Positions 17,976 through 26,424 of a DNA stretch of 64,000 bases are shown one piece after another; position 1 is the first letter of the stretch; each line of letters opens with the position of its first letter. Source of the DNA: JAAYDF01 sp964511155 (GTDB taxonomy: Bacteria > Planctomycetota > Phycisphaerae > UBA1845 > PWPN01); the NCBI GenBank assembly GCA_964511155.1, contig CAZEEJ010000003.1, positions 1-64,000 on the forward strand, read 5' to 3'. The position numbers were made by a program, and so were the translations under genes. The notes beneath the pieces were generated by a model. It saw only the letters and a list, made by a program, of their open reading frames with translations, was not told the origin of the DNA and searched no databases.

Positions 17976-20804
17976 TTACTGGCAGGGCGGGCCGGGGCAG
18001 GGGGCCACGGCCGTGTTCAGGTTATTGCGCACCTGCACCAGGTCGAGGACGTTGATGGACCCGTCGTCGGAAACGTCCGCCCGGAAGTTGGCCACGGTCA
18101 CCGCGGTGTTCAGGTTGTTCCTGACCTGCACGAGGTCGAGGACATTGACCGCGCCGTCGTTATTCACGTCGCCGTGCAGGACGCGGAGGCAGAGCGCTCC
18201 GGCGGATAGCATGCGGCAAGGCCCCACGCCCTCGATGCCGGGGAAGGTCACCAGCAGCGGGGCGGCGTTCTGGGCCCCGCTCATCTGGACGGTGAGCAGG
18301 GTGCCGGCCACAACGATCGCGTTGACCGTACCGCTGGATACGGCCACGTCGGCGTTGGTGCCCGAGATCTGCTGGATGGCCTGGTCGAAGACCACGGTCA
18401 ACTCGGTGGGACCGCCGCTGCGTGGCTCGGTCGCTCCCGAACAGATGTCCACCGCGATGGGGCCGACGCCCCCGTGTTGCTTCACCGAACCGGCCGCGAC
18501 CACCATGGGAGCCGTGCCGCTGGCTGGAATGAAGTAGTAGTCCTCGGTCTCGCCGAACTGGTACCCGGCCGCAGGGCCGGAACCTCCGTCGCCCACTGCG
18601 GCACCGCCCGAGGTCCAGGGGAGCTCCGACAGCGTGATGCGCATCCAGATCCCCTCCGGCGGGTCGGTGGGATGCCACGCGGTGAACGGCGGGGTGGTGA
18701 CGGTGTACAGCCCCGCCGACGCGAAGTTGAGCACCAGATTCTGGACCGCCCACTCCTCGACCAGGTTGCAGACCGGGTCCACGATGATGTCGTCCCAGTC
18801 GCCGTCGCGGTCCCAGTCGAACCACACGTTCACGAACATCGGCACGCCGGGGGTCACCACGTTCACCTCGAAGTCAAACGTGGACGCGGCATCGCAGTGG
18901 TTCAGGCAGGTCGGCAGTTGCACGCCGTCGTCGTCAAAGTCGTCATCCGCCACGTCGTTGGGCGGGTCCAGGTTGTTGAGGATGTCCTGGTCGGGGCCGA
19001 TGTCGGCCTCGTTTTCGAGCGAGACGTTGGCGCCCAGGTGGGCGACCGCCAGTGGCGAGAGGTGCAGCGGGCCATGCGGCGGCGAGCCGGCCAGGTACAC
19101 GGTCGGGAAGTTGCCCAGCACGCCGGAGGGGTAGGCGGTCATGGGCACGCCGAAGCTGTTGCTGCTGTCCGGCGCGTCACCCAGCTCGTGCTCCGGCAAA
19201 AGCTCCTCGTCCCGGGACAGGAGCACGAAGGCCATGTCCCACGACTGCTCGAACGGGTCCTCGATGGGTTCGCCGTCGACGAAGTTGCTGCCGATCACGG
19301 GGGCGACGGGGTCCCAGATGCGGACGGCATCGTCGTTGAAGAAATGCTCGCGTGTCTTCCAGCCCCAGGGATACTCCGGAAGCGGGGCAACGCCTACGCA
19401 GCAGGCGGGGTCGGGCCAACCGACCGCGAGCTGGCACTGGAGAATCGCCTCGTCGTTGGGCCCGATCACGCCGTCGCAATCGAGGTCCGCCGCCGCGCAC
19501 GGGCCGATCGGCGGCAGGCCGAGGCATCCTTGCAGAATCGCCAAGTCGATGCCGGTGACGCTCCCGTCGTCGTCGAGGTCGCCGTTGCAGGGGCAGGGGG
19601 CGTACTCGGCGGCGATGCTGATCCAGTACACGGTCGGGCCGGGCTCCTGGTAGAACCACGCCAGCTCGGGGATGGCGAACTCGTACTTGAAGCAGGTGTC
19701 CGGGAACTCCATGTAGAACGGTTGGAAGTCGCAGCCCGCGACGGTCTCATTGAGGTCCGCCCGGTCGACGCTCCACTCCCAGATCATCTCGCCGGGGTGG
19801 CTCCAGGGCTGATCCACGCCGGCGGGCACGTCCATCCAGACCCCGATGCGGAAACTCTGCGGGGCGTTGTCCGGCGGCTCCTCTCCGTCCCAGTAGAGGT
19901 AAGAGCCCCACCAGTGAACGTCGGTCACCGGGCGGTCGTCTTCGCAGAGCCAGTCGTCGGCCACGATGGTGTCCCAGCCGTACACCGAGTGTTCATCCCA
20001 GCCCCAGAAGCACTCGGGGAAGGGCGACTCGGGGTTGGTGGACGGCGGCTGCGACCACTTGTAGTCCGGCCCCTGGTCCTCGCCGTTGATCACGAAGGCC
20101 AAGTCGATGGGGATGTCCGCGAAGGGGTGGAAGGGCGGGTAGAGCAGCTCGTTCCACGGGCCGGGCCCGCCCGGTGCTCCCAGTGCCCAGACGGCCGAGT
20201 CATTCCATGGATCCAGCGAGGTCTTCCAGCCGAAGGTCGCCTCGGGGTCGAGGGGAACCGCCTGCACCTCCAGCCAGTACACCACGGGCGCGGCCGGGGT
20301 GCCTTGCTGAACGAAGGGGTCCTCCGTGATGTTGAAGTTGTACTGCCAGCAGACGGTATCGCCGATCGGCAGGTAGTTGCCCGTGGAGGGGTCGTACCAG
20401 CCTTCCTCCAGATTGTCGGCCCACTGCAACACGGTGAACTGGCCGGGGGCGAACGTCGCGGTCCAGAGAACGCCGCCGGGCATGCTGTAGCCGCTGGGGC
20501 TTTCCCATGCGGGGATGTCCGCGCGAAGGGTGAGCGTGAAGGTCACGTCCTCCGCGCCGCCGAGCGGAAGGATGTCCTGGAGCCAGGAGCCCCAGACGTG
20601 GATGTCGGTGATCGGACCGGTGACGGTACACTCGAAGTCGTCGGCGAGCACCACCGGAGCGGTAGCGTCTACGTCCATGCCGAGGAAGCTGAGGTCCGGC
20701 TCCTGCACCCACTTGAACGGCAGGCCGGGCAACCAGTCGGCCTGGGCACTCCCCGCGATGACGCAGGCCACGCCGGCCACGACCAGGATGAACGGACTTC
20801 GCAT
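17976..20804 (-). CDS. Giant secreted protein with internal and C-terminal dockerin-like repeats
   Basis: A 942-residue exported paralogue of the preceding giant. The ATG at 20804 follows GGGAGGT at good spacing and starts a clear signal peptide (MRSPFILVVAGVACVIAGSA). It has a domain with DVDATAPVVLADDFEC and DIHVWGSW, a second related domain (VADDWLCEDDRPVTDVHWWG), an internal dockerin-like pair (GDLDDDGSVTGIDLAIL and DLDCDGVIGPNDEAIL), a GEVED domain starting GDAPDSSNSFGVP, and a C-terminal type I dockerin with two NVLDLVQVRNNLNTAV repeats. The last ~90 bp are close in DNA to the other giant gene. The Cys-rich modules are absent. The role is unknown; surface display or extracellular assembly is likely from the family. 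Confidence 0.85.
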   Translation of the reverse strand: MRSPFILVVAGVACVIAGSAQADWLPGLPFKWVQEPDLSFLGMDVDATAPVVLADDFECTVTGPITDIHVWGSWLQDILPLGGAEDVTFTLTLRADIPAWESPSGYSMPGGVLWTATFAPGQFTVLQWADNLEEGWYDPSTGNYLPIGDTVCWQYNFNITEDPFVQQGTPAAPVVYWLEVQAVPLDPEATFGWKTSLDPWNDSAVWALGAPGGPGPWNELLYPPFHPFADIPIDLAFVINGEDQGPDYKWSQPPSTNPESPFPECFWGWDEHSVYGWDTIVADDWLCEDDRPVTDVHWWGSYLYWDGEEPPDNAPQSFRIGVWMDVPAGVDQPWSHPGEMIWEWSVDRADLNETVAGCDFQPFYMEFPDTCFKYEFAIPELAWFYQEPGPTVYWISIAAEYAPCPCNGDLDDDGSVTGIDLAILQGCLGLPPIGPCAAADLDCDGVIGPNDEAILQCQLAVGWPDPACCVGVAPLPEYPWGWKTREHFFNDDAVRIWDPVAPVIGSNFVDGEPIEDPFEQSWDMAFVLLSRDEELLPEHELGDAPDSSNSFGVPMTAYPSGVLGNFPTVYLAGSPPHGPLHLSPLAVAHLGANVSLENEADIGPDQDILNNLDPPNDVADDDFDDDGVQLPTCLNHCDAASTFDFEVNVVTPGVPMFVNVWFDWDRDGDWDDIIVDPVCNLVEEWAVQNLVLNFASAGLYTVTTPPFTAWHPTDPPEGIWMRITLSELPWTSGGAAVGDGGSGPAAGYQFGETEDYYFIPASGTAPMVVAAGSVKQHGGVGPIAVDICSGATEPRSGGPTELTVVFDQAIQQISGTNADVAVSSGTVNAIVVAGTLLTVQMSGAQNAAPLLVTFPGIEGVGPCRMLSAGALCLRVLHGDVNNDGAVNVLDLVQVRNNLNTAVTVANFRADVSDDGSINVLDLVQVRNNLNTAVAPCPGPPCQ

Positions 20805-21111
20805 GGCAAGACCTCCCGTGGGCGCGCGGCCTCCGGTCCGCGGCACATCCGTTGAATTGAAGCGTCGGCGGCTGCCGGAGGCAGCGACCTTCTCCGCAGC
20901 AGAGCGCGGGGCGATCACCGATCAGGAAGATTGAAACCGAAGGGACGGGGAGACAGCATAGCCCCTCTTTCCAACCTCCCGGCGGCCCCTGCTCCCACGG
21001 CTCTAATGTAGCGAATCAAGGGGAGCTTCGCAAGACCGGGCCGAAAGCGGCGAGGTAGCCGGGGCCGTGACAGTTTGGGCGGCCTCATGGACTCGGCTGG
21101 TCAAGGCTGTT

Positions 21112-21192
21112 CCGTACCGCGCCCGTCAGGAAGCGGACCTCGTGTGCGTGGTGTTCTCGCGCGAGGTCCGCTCCTTTACGGTCGCGGTACGG
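21112..21192. repeat. 81-bp hairpin element with 31-bp imperfect arms
   Basis: The left arm starts ccgtaccgcgcccgtcagga and the right arm (21162-21192) is its reverse complement except for about four mismatches, separated by a 19-bp loop. The flanking gap also holds an REP-like element 37 bp further on. Confidence 0.7.
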
Positions 21193-21229
21193 AGATGTCG
21201 CCTGCCGCGTCCGCGAGGATGGTGACGTC

Positions 21230-21350
21230 GGGGCACAATGGGGACTGGCTCCGCCCCAGCGATGCCTGATGAAGCAAGCATCCTCGGATCCGGGACAAGT
21301 TCAGGGCCTGGCGCAGGTCGCTCCAGCGGTGCCTGTCCCGATTTTGCCCC
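21230..21350 (-). repeat. REP-like element family 1, complete copy
   Basis: Its 121 bp are the reverse-complement orientation of the element at 49126-49244: one end reads ggggactggctccgccccag, the other (inverted) ggggacaggcaccgctggag form, with a shared gcatcctcggat interior. Outer ends ggggca/ttgcccc are near-inverted repeats. Confidence 0.8.
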
Positions 21351-21560
21351 GCGGATGGCGAATTACGCCCCAATGAATCCGCCTGTCCCGTTCCTGCGGC
21401 GCATGAACGGGGCACGCCGGCCGTCATCGTTCCCAACTGCGGAGCATGCCGGTGGCCAGTTGGCCGGTCGCCGCGGCGGCCAACTGCTCGACCGCCTTGC
21501 CGATGTCGTGGTCTTTCACGTCCACCCGCCGGTGCACGCTGGCGGTGGCCACGCCGGCGG

Positions 21561-22028
21561 CTATCTCCACTTCACCAACAGCAGGCTGCTGCGCATGGCC
21601 TTCTTGTAGGAGGTCGCGGTGTTCTGGCTAACGTTGGTGACGATCATTTCCGGCTGGCTGGATCGCCCCGTGTCGAGCGATGCCGGATCGACCTTGTTCT
21701 CCCCCATTTTGAAGTGGCCGCTGTTGACCGTGCGATCACTTAGCCAGAGAAGGGCTTGGGCTCCGTGTTCCTTTGCGATCTTGATGACTTTGCCGCGGAC
21801 GGAGTCGTCATGGTAGAAGGGTTTCGTGTCATACACGTCCACCAGCCCGATCACCTCGTAGTTCTGATTTGGCAGCCCCTCATAGACGTCGACCCCGTCG
21901 ATGTTCTGGACAAAAGCCGAACCTATGGGCCAGGACTGGACTCCCCGGTACTCCAGGTATTCCACCCGGGTGCAACCGCCGACCCAAACCACTGTCACCA
22001 GTCCCACCAGAATCGCTGTTCGTGTCAT
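21561..22028 (-). CDS. Small lipoprotein of unknown function
   Basis: A 155-residue predicted lipoprotein. The ATG at 22028 follows TAGGAGA, and the N-terminus MTRTAILVGLVTVVWVGGC contains a lipobox with Cys19. The mature part has VEYRGV-like, GSAFVQNIDGVDVYEGLP, YEVIGLVDVYDTKPFYHDD and EHGAQALLWLSD segments, with alternating strands and helices suggesting a small alpha/beta fold. I know no function for it. The decayed four-helix gene ends 3 bp upstream of its start, in the same direction. Confidence 0.75.
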   Translation of the reverse strand: MTRTAILVGLVTVVWVGGCTRVEYLEYRGVQSWPIGSAFVQNIDGVDVYEGLPNQNYEVIGLVDVYDTKPFYHDDSVRGKVIKIAKEHGAQALLWLSDRTVNSGHFKMGENKVDPASLDTGRSSQPEMIVTNVSQNTATSYKKAMRSSLLLVKWR

Positions 22029-22030
22029 GG

Positions 22031-22312
22031 TCAATCTCCTACACATAAACACGCATCCTTGTGTGAGCCGCACAAACTGATGTGGGCGAGAATTGCAGGG
22101 TCCTCGAGATTTGCCCCAACCGAGGTTGCCAAGCGCAAGAGCTGTCGGCACAGGTCTCGCGATGACGGGCACGCCTTGGAGACGTGCCGATGCAGCCTGA
22201 TCACGCGGCAGGCAAACTCAAATGTTCGGTCCTTGATCTCCCTGGGCCGAGCATCGCTCTCGGTGTTGTCTCCCCCTTTCGACATTCGACATTCAACATT
22301 CATCATTACCAC
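22031..22312 (-). pseudogene. Truncated four-helix-bundle (23S rRNA intervening-sequence type) protein
   Basis: The reading EIKDRTFEFACRVIRLHRHV followed by LLRLATSVGANLED is the N-terminal half of the four-helix-bundle proteins known from 23S rRNA intervening sequences and many free-standing loci. A normal member has about 115-125 residues and continues with two more helices (ESRADFI-type). Here the homology stops after GANLE and an unrelated 25-residue tail runs to a stop just before the lipoprotein gene. The first codons are written by a 7-bp periodic tract. It is therefore probably a nonfunctional fragment. Confidence 0.7.
22272..22306. repeat. 7-bp periodic tract overlapping a gene start
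   Basis: Units cgacatt, cgacatt, caacatt, catcatt lie over the first codons of the decayed four-helix gene, so its N-terminal residues (NVECRM) come from the repeat. Confidence 0.7.
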
Positions 22313-22314
22313 CC

Positions 22315-22530
22315 CTACGCGGCATACAATAGTGCCTGCAGTCGCCGTACCGCCTCGAGCAGCTTATTCCTCAACGCCGAATTGTCGGGCGATGCGCGGC
22401 GGCCGGTGACGAGGATGCGGCCGTCGGTGAAGGTCACCTGCTCGTTGATGCGGTGGGGCTCGTCGTCCCAGCCCGCGGCGCAGAGCCTGGGGACGACGTA
22501 GCGGCGGCAGGTGTCGGCTTCGTTGCTCAC
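22315..22530 (-). pseudogene. hsdR: Type I restriction HsdR remnant with internal deletion
   Basis: The 71-codon frame opens with NEADTCRRYVVPRLCAAGW, then INEQVTFTDGRILVTGRRA, the N-terminus of the EcoEI-like HsdR subunit of type I restriction enzymes, which normally exceeds 750 residues. After GRRA the homology ends, and the last residues (LLEAVRRLQALLY) resemble the extreme C-terminus of the same family. This suggests an internal deletion of almost the whole gene. No hsdM or hsdS is in the window. It is surely nonfunctional as a nuclease. Confidence 0.7.
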
Positions 22531-22606
22531 GGCGGTCCTCGAATCAGTGATCAGGCGGCGGGCATCTTACCTCATTGGCGTCAGACCTTGAAATGCCACC
22601 GGCGGG

Positions 22607-22760
22607 GTACGTGTCTAGCGTCCTGGGAAGGGGGACAGGCACTTTTTTGCCTCGAAGGCCTTCTGCCGCGACGGTACCGCCATGCCGTCGAGTGACGAAA
22701 CCGCGTGGAGAGCTCTCACGCCGGCAAAAAAGAGCCAGTCCCCGAACGCTAAACACGTAC
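22607..22760. repeat. REP-like element family 2, copy A
   Basis: 154 bp bounded by gtacgtgtctagcg and its near-inverse cgctaaacacgtac. Inside, ggggacaggcacttttttgc faces the inverted ggcaaaaaagagccagtccc. The tips ggggacaggcac and (inverted) ggggactggctc are the same as in family 1. Confidence 0.8.
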
Positions 22761-22765
22761 CGACG

Positions 22766-22895
22766 CGGGTGCCACACCGGGTTGACCAAGCGCACCGGCG
22801 AGACGCCGGTGCCACACCGACCGGGTTCGCCGAGGTCCGGTGCCACACCGACCGGGCTCGCCGAGGTTCGGCGCCACACCGGGCTTCGTCCCGGC
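22766..22895 (+). repeat. Minisatellite of about 32-bp units
   Basis: Three to four diverged units of the type ggtgccacaccgaccgggtt plus cgccgaggt stand in tandem. Units vary at several positions and no spacers of constant length exist. Confidence 0.7.
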
Positions 22896-23152
22896 GGGGC
22901 AGCGATGGTGCGTCACGCGTCGGCCGCCGGGGATTTGCGGTGAGACTTTATTGTTGGTCCCGGCTGGATGGGGTGACTAAACTCCGTAAGAGATTTCCCC
23001 CCGGGGGGACCGCGGGTGGCGGGACACGGGGGCCGACACCCATCGAGATCGGGAGGGGTTCGAAGTGTCTCATGGTGGCATAGGACTTGAGAGGCTCATG
23101 GTGTGGGGAGGCGTACTCTCCAGCCACGGCCTGTTTTCCAGGAGGTAGAGAG

Positions 23153-23833
23153 ATGGTGCATTCATTTGCTGGCGGCCGTTGGTGTCTGCTGATCGTCGGG
23201 CTCCTGCTGGCCGCGGCGCCGTGGGCGGCGACGGCACAGGCCGAGGAAGTCTACCAGACGGTCAACGCGACGCTGACTCCGGCTCCGTTCTATTGGGGGG
23301 CACCGAGCGGCAAGATCGGCTGGTACTGGACGCCGGCCACGGACGTCGAGCTTCTGGGCATCCAGACGCGGCTTGCGACGGGCTTCACCAACATCAACAA
23401 CAACTTCACGGCGACCACGACGCTGTATACGGACCGGCCCGCCGCCGGCGGCTCGGTGCTGGGCTCCTTCGACTGGCACGCGGCCACGCCCGTGGACGGC
23501 CCGTGGCTCGGCGGCGAGTTCGCCTCCGCGCTGTCGCTGACCGGCGGCACGACGTACTTCGTCGGCATGTCCGGCTGGGAGCAGGTTCTGACGGGTTCCG
23601 GTGGCGGCGGCGTCAACTGGATCGATCCGCCCAACCAGGCGGGTGCGGAGAGCCTCGGGGCCGGCTCCGGCTATACGGGCGCGAACTTCGAGATCCAGAT
23701 GAACGTGGGGGCAACGCCGGCCAACGTGGATTCGCCGATCCTGCGTTTCATTGCCGTACCTGAGCCGGCCACCCTGGGGCTGCTGGCCCTGGCCACCCCG
23801 GCACTGCTGGCCCGGCGACGCCGGCAGGCGTGA
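23153..23833 (+). CDS. PEP-CTERM sorted secreted protein
   Basis: A 226-residue exported protein. The ATG at 23153 has GGAGGT 6 bp upstream and opens a signal peptide ending about AQA (29-31). The C-terminus is a textbook PEP-CTERM signal: VPEPATLGLLALATPALLARR plus further Arg residues, i.e. a PEP motif, a hydrophobic helix and a basic tail, which directs exosortase-dependent surface sorting. The mature part is rich in Thr, Gly and aromatic residues, with PFYWGAPSGKIGWYW and a GTTYFVGMSG segment, suggesting a beta-sandwich of unknown ligand. The exosortase and other PEP-CTERM proteins are not in the window. Confidence 0.85.
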   Translation: MVHSFAGGRWCLLIVGLLLAAAPWAATAQAEEVYQTVNATLTPAPFYWGAPSGKIGWYWTPATDVELLGIQTRLATGFTNINNNFTATTTLYTDRPAAGGSVLGSFDWHAATPVDGPWLGGEFASALSLTGGTTYFVGMSGWEQVLTGSGGGGVNWIDPPNQAGAESLGAGSGYTGANFEIQMNVGATPANVDSPILRFIAVPEPATLGLLALATPALLARRRRQA

Positions 23834-23898
23834 ATGGCGGACTTGGGAATGAGAATGGAGAATTGAGAAAGAGCCATCTCCAGCGCCTACCTCGCCAG

Positions 23899-24052
23899 GT
23901 ACGTGTTTAGCGCCCCAGGGAAGGGGGACAGGCACTTTTTTGCCGAGAAACCTTTCTGCCGCGCCGGCGCCGCCGTGCCGTCAGTTGACTGAACCGCGTG
24001 GAACGACCTCCCGTCGGCAAAAAAGAGCCAGTCCCCGGACGCTAACCGACAT
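23899..24052. repeat. REP-like element family 2, copy B
   Basis: Same structure and length as copy A: starts gtacgtgtttagcg, carries ggggacaggcacttttttgc and the inverted ggcaaaaaagagccagtccc, and ends in a diverged cgctaaccgac. The middle part is about 75% alike, with shared ctgccgcg and gaaccgcgtgga blocks. Confidence 0.8.
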
Positions 24053-24066
24053 CCGCGGGAGACGAG

Positions 24067-24100
24067 GCTTCTTACTTCTCACTTCTCACTTCTCACTTTC
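24067..24100. repeat. 7-bp periodic tract (ttctcac)n
   Basis: Almost perfect run of cttctca units at the 3' end of the maf gene; it reaches the last codons of maf. Confidence 0.75.
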
Positions 24101-24679
24101 CTGGCTGGCGAGCATGTCGAGGACGAGGTCGACGGGCAGGCCGACGACGTTGCTGAAGCTGCCTTCGACGAGGGTGACGAAGGGGTCGCCGTCGTCCTGG
24201 ATGCCGTAAGCGCCGGCCTTGCCCGCCCATAGGCCGGTCGCGAGATAGGCGGCCAGTTCCTGCTCGGACATGGCCCGCATCCGGGTGCGGGTGACCGCGT
24301 GCCGGGTGCATTCACGACCGGCGGCGAGATGCAGGAGGGTCACGCCAGTAATCACCTCGTGGATCGTGCCGAAGAGCAGGGTCAGGATGCGTCGGGCGTC
24401 GGCCTGGTCGGCGGGCTTGCCGATGATGTGGCCGGCCAGGGCCACGACCGTGTCGGCGGCGAGGATCACGCGGTCCGGATGATGCGGGGCGACGCTGCGG
24501 GCCTTGAGCCGGCTGGTATGCTCGGCATAGGCGACCGGCGTGTCCGACCAGGCGGCGGGGTCGGGCTCCGCGCATGGCGGCGAGACGACCTCGAAGGCAA
24601 CGCCCGCCTCGCGCAGCAGTGCCGCCCGCCGGGGGCTCTGCGAGGCGAGGATGATCGGTGGGCGGGCATCAGGGAGCAT
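24086..24679 (-). CDS. maf: Maf-family nucleotide pyrophosphatase
   Basis: House-cleaning nucleoside triphosphate pyrophosphatase of the Maf/YhdE/YceF family, which hydrolyses dTTP/UTP or modified NTPs to monophosphates. The 197-residue length is normal. Motifs: ILASQSPRRAALLREAG at the N-terminus (substrate loop), ILAADTVVAL with the catalytic Asp, GKPADQADARRIL, and AGAYGIQ near the C-terminus. The ATG at 24679 follows GGAAGGAA. A 19-bp hairpin element lies just upstream of that site. The last codons (SQESEK) run into a 7-bp periodic tract, so the exact C-terminus may have been altered by the repeat. Confidence 0.93.
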   Translation of the reverse strand: MLPDARPPIILASQSPRRAALLREAGVAFEVVSPPCAEPDPAAWSDTPVAYAEHTSRLKARSVAPHHPDRVILAADTVVALAGHIIGKPADQADARRILTLLFGTIHEVITGVTLLHLAAGRECTRHAVTRTRMRAMSEQELAAYLATGLWAGKAGAYGIQDDGDPFVTLVEGSFSNVVGLPVDLVLDMLASQESEK

Positions 24680-24690
24680 GGTTCCTTCCG

Positions 24691-24709
24691 GCCGCTTGCG
24701 GCTTCGCAC
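24691..24709 (-). repeat. 19-bp hairpin element, copy 2
   Basis: Exact reverse complement of gtgcgaagccgcaagcggc, located 12 bp upstream of the maf start, inside its 5' leader. Confidence 0.85.
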
Positions 24710-24738
24710 GAGCCCACAAGACGGTTTTTATGCAGTCA

Positions 24739-24933
24739 TCACAGATTCCACGCCCGGGCGAAGGCCTCAAAGCTGCGGTCGTAGGTCGCCTCGGCCTCCG
24801 GCGGAAAGCAGCAGCCCGGCAACTGCCGCATCGCCAGATGGTACTGGAGGCAGTCGCAGCATACCCCGTGCCGCCCGCATGAGGCGTACGTGCACGTGCA
24901 GATCTTCGTGTTCCTGTCCTTCTTGCACTCCAT
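24739..24933 (-). CDS. Small Cys-rich protein, DUF6485-like
   Basis: A 64-residue protein with nine cysteines: MECKKDRNTKICTCTYASC, then GRHGVCCDCLQYHLAMRQLPG and FPPEAEATYDRSFEAFARAW. The pattern matches the small DUF6485 proteins found in many anaerobes and planctomycetes, which probably bind zinc or an iron-sulfur cluster; the function is unknown. The ATG at 24933 has GGAGGAG at good spacing, and the much longer upstream frame is repeat-derived. It is too short to show other domains. Confidence 0.8.
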   Translation of the reverse strand: MECKKDRNTKICTCTYASCGRHGVCCDCLQYHLAMRQLPGCCFPPEAEATYDRSFEAFARAWNL

Positions 24934-25051
24934 GGCGTCTCCTCCGGTCCCGCGATTCAAGCGACGGCCCGCTCGACAGCCTCGAGTATACCCCAAGGTT
25001 GCAGGCCGCGACATGGCGAGTCGCCCCCGCAGGTGCATTCTGCGGGCGGGG

Positions 25052-25125
25052 GGAATGGAGAATGATGAATGTCGAATGAGGAATGGAGAATGAGGAATGG
25101 GGAATGGAGAATGGGGAATGGGGAA
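25052..25125. repeat. 7-bp periodic tract
   Basis: About ten units of gaatgga/gaatgag/gaatggg type in the gap between the Cys-rich gene and cheB. Long apparent reading frames over this stretch are repeat artefacts. Confidence 0.8.
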
Positions 25126-25185
25126 AAAGCTGCCGATGGGCGGGCGCCGCTCCACCTCACCGCCGCCGGGATTCGATCTCGGCGG

Positions 25186-26414
25186 TCATGTGTACAGGGC
25201 CGGGCTGCGGGTTGGGCCGGTGCGCAGGGTCTGGAGGATGGCGGCGGGGACTTCGGCGGGGCTGCACTGGAGCTGGACGGCACCGAGTTCGACGGCGACC
25301 TTGGGCATGCCGTAGACGACGCAGCTTTCACGGTCCTGGGCGATGGTGATGGCCCCTGCCTGTTTGAGCTGCAAGAGGCCCTGGGCTCCGTCGGCCCCCA
25401 TACCGGTCAGGAGTACGCCGATGAGCCGGCGTGAGCGGACGCGGGCGGCCGACTCAAAGAGCACGTCCACGCTGGGGCAGTGGCGGTTGACGGGCTCCGC
25501 GTCGCCGTAGCGGATGCGGAGGCTGCCGGCCGTTTCGATCACCCGCATCTGGCGTCCGGCGGCCAGCACGGCCCGCCCCGGCTGGAGAATCTGGTGATCG
25601 ACCGCCACGCTGACGGCCAGTGCGCTCGCCCGGTCGAGATGCTGGGCGAGGGAGCCGGTGAACCCCTCGGGTATGTGCTGCACGATGGCCACGGGTGGGA
25701 AGTCAGCGGGAGCGGTTTGCAGAACCTTCTGGATAGCCTGGGTCCCGCCGGTAGAGGCACCGATGACGACCAGGTAGAGGTTGGGCTCCAGGCCCGCGGC
25801 ACGGAAGGCGACCGGAGGCTTGGCTGCCGGGAGGATCGGCGGGACCGCGGGGCGCGAGGCGATGGCCTCACGGATCAGCGGGATCAGCTCGCGACCCAGT
25901 TCGCNNNNNNNNNNCTCGATAAACCGATGAGGAATCTCCCCGCCGCCGAGCGCAGCGACGCCTTCTCTCCCGAGCCAGAAACGCGCGTCGCCACGGCGGT
26001 CCAGTTCGACGCCTGGGCACTTACCACCATCCGCGAACCCATCGCCGCCCGCCCCCCCAGAATCGGCCTGACGACGGCGTTGACCGCACCAAGCTCCAGC
26101 GCCTGTAACGCCGCCTGCTGACCGGCGGGCGTGGGTTCGCTGCACATGATCACCGGCACCGGGTAGTGGGCGCGCAGCTTGCGGAGGAAGTCCAGGCCGC
26201 TGATACGCGGCAGGTCGACATCGAGCACGATGACGTCCGGTCGATGCGCGAGCACCAGTTCGCGGGCCTCGCCGGCGTCGCGGGCGGCGCCGACGACCTC
26301 GATGCCGGCCTCCCGGTTCAGCACCCCGGTGAGCACCGAGCGGACGAGCGCCGTGTGGTCGATGATCAGTACCTTGACGGGGCCGGTTACTCGCACCTTC
26401 GCCTCCCGGGTCAT
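25186..26414 (-). CDS. cheB: CheB protein-glutamate methylesterase, interrupted by an assembly gap
   Basis: Removes methyl groups from chemoreceptors in response to CheA. The receiver half (VLIIDHTALVRSVLTGVLN, VIVLDVDLPRISGLDFL with the phospho-Asp) and the esterase half (VIGASTGGTQAIQ with catalytic Ser, VQHIPEGFTGSLAQHLDR with His, LLTGMGADGAQGLLQL with Asp) are in different frames on either side of ten Ns at 25905-25914, so the real gap length is probably not ten. About 45 linker residues before the Ns look unlike CheB. ATG at 26414; a GTG at 26396 with GGGAGG before it is an alternative start. It is the last gene of the che operon. Confidence 0.88.
25905..25914. other. Run of ten Ns (scaffold gap)
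   Basis: Ten undetermined bases inside cheB. The change of reading frame across them shows that the true missing length differs from ten or that the contig ends are misjoined. Confidence 0.99.
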
Positions 26415-26424
26415 AGAGCGGCCG

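Larger units (their letters stand above)
20805..21560. other. 756-bp intergenic region holding two palindromic elements
   Basis: No gene is supported. The region contains an imperfect 31-bp-arm hairpin (21112-21192) and a full REP-like element (21230-21350), described separately. The rest (20805-21111 and 21351-21560) is GC-rich sequence in which I see nothing specific. Confidence 0.6.
22531..23152. other. 622-bp intergenic region made mostly of repeats
   Basis: Contains REP-like family 2 copy A (22607-22760) and a minisatellite (22766-22895), described separately. From 22896 to 23130 nothing is recognised. A strong ribosome binding site, GGAGGT at 23141-23146, ends the region. Confidence 0.6.

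Noticed and set aside
18474..20855. 793-codon open frame on the plus strand
   Set aside because: Complement of the giant dockerin gene. Its His/Val/Arg-rich composition, lack of a ribosome binding site and lack of any family are typical of high-GC antisense frames.
22766..22895. Possible CRISPR array
   Set aside because: Units are tandem with no unique spacers of constant length, and no cas gene is nearby; it is a minisatellite.
25069..25434. Apparent gene starting in a run of Met/Asn/Glu/Trp codons
   Set aside because: The first 25 codons are the 7-bp periodic tract and the rest is antisense to cheB.
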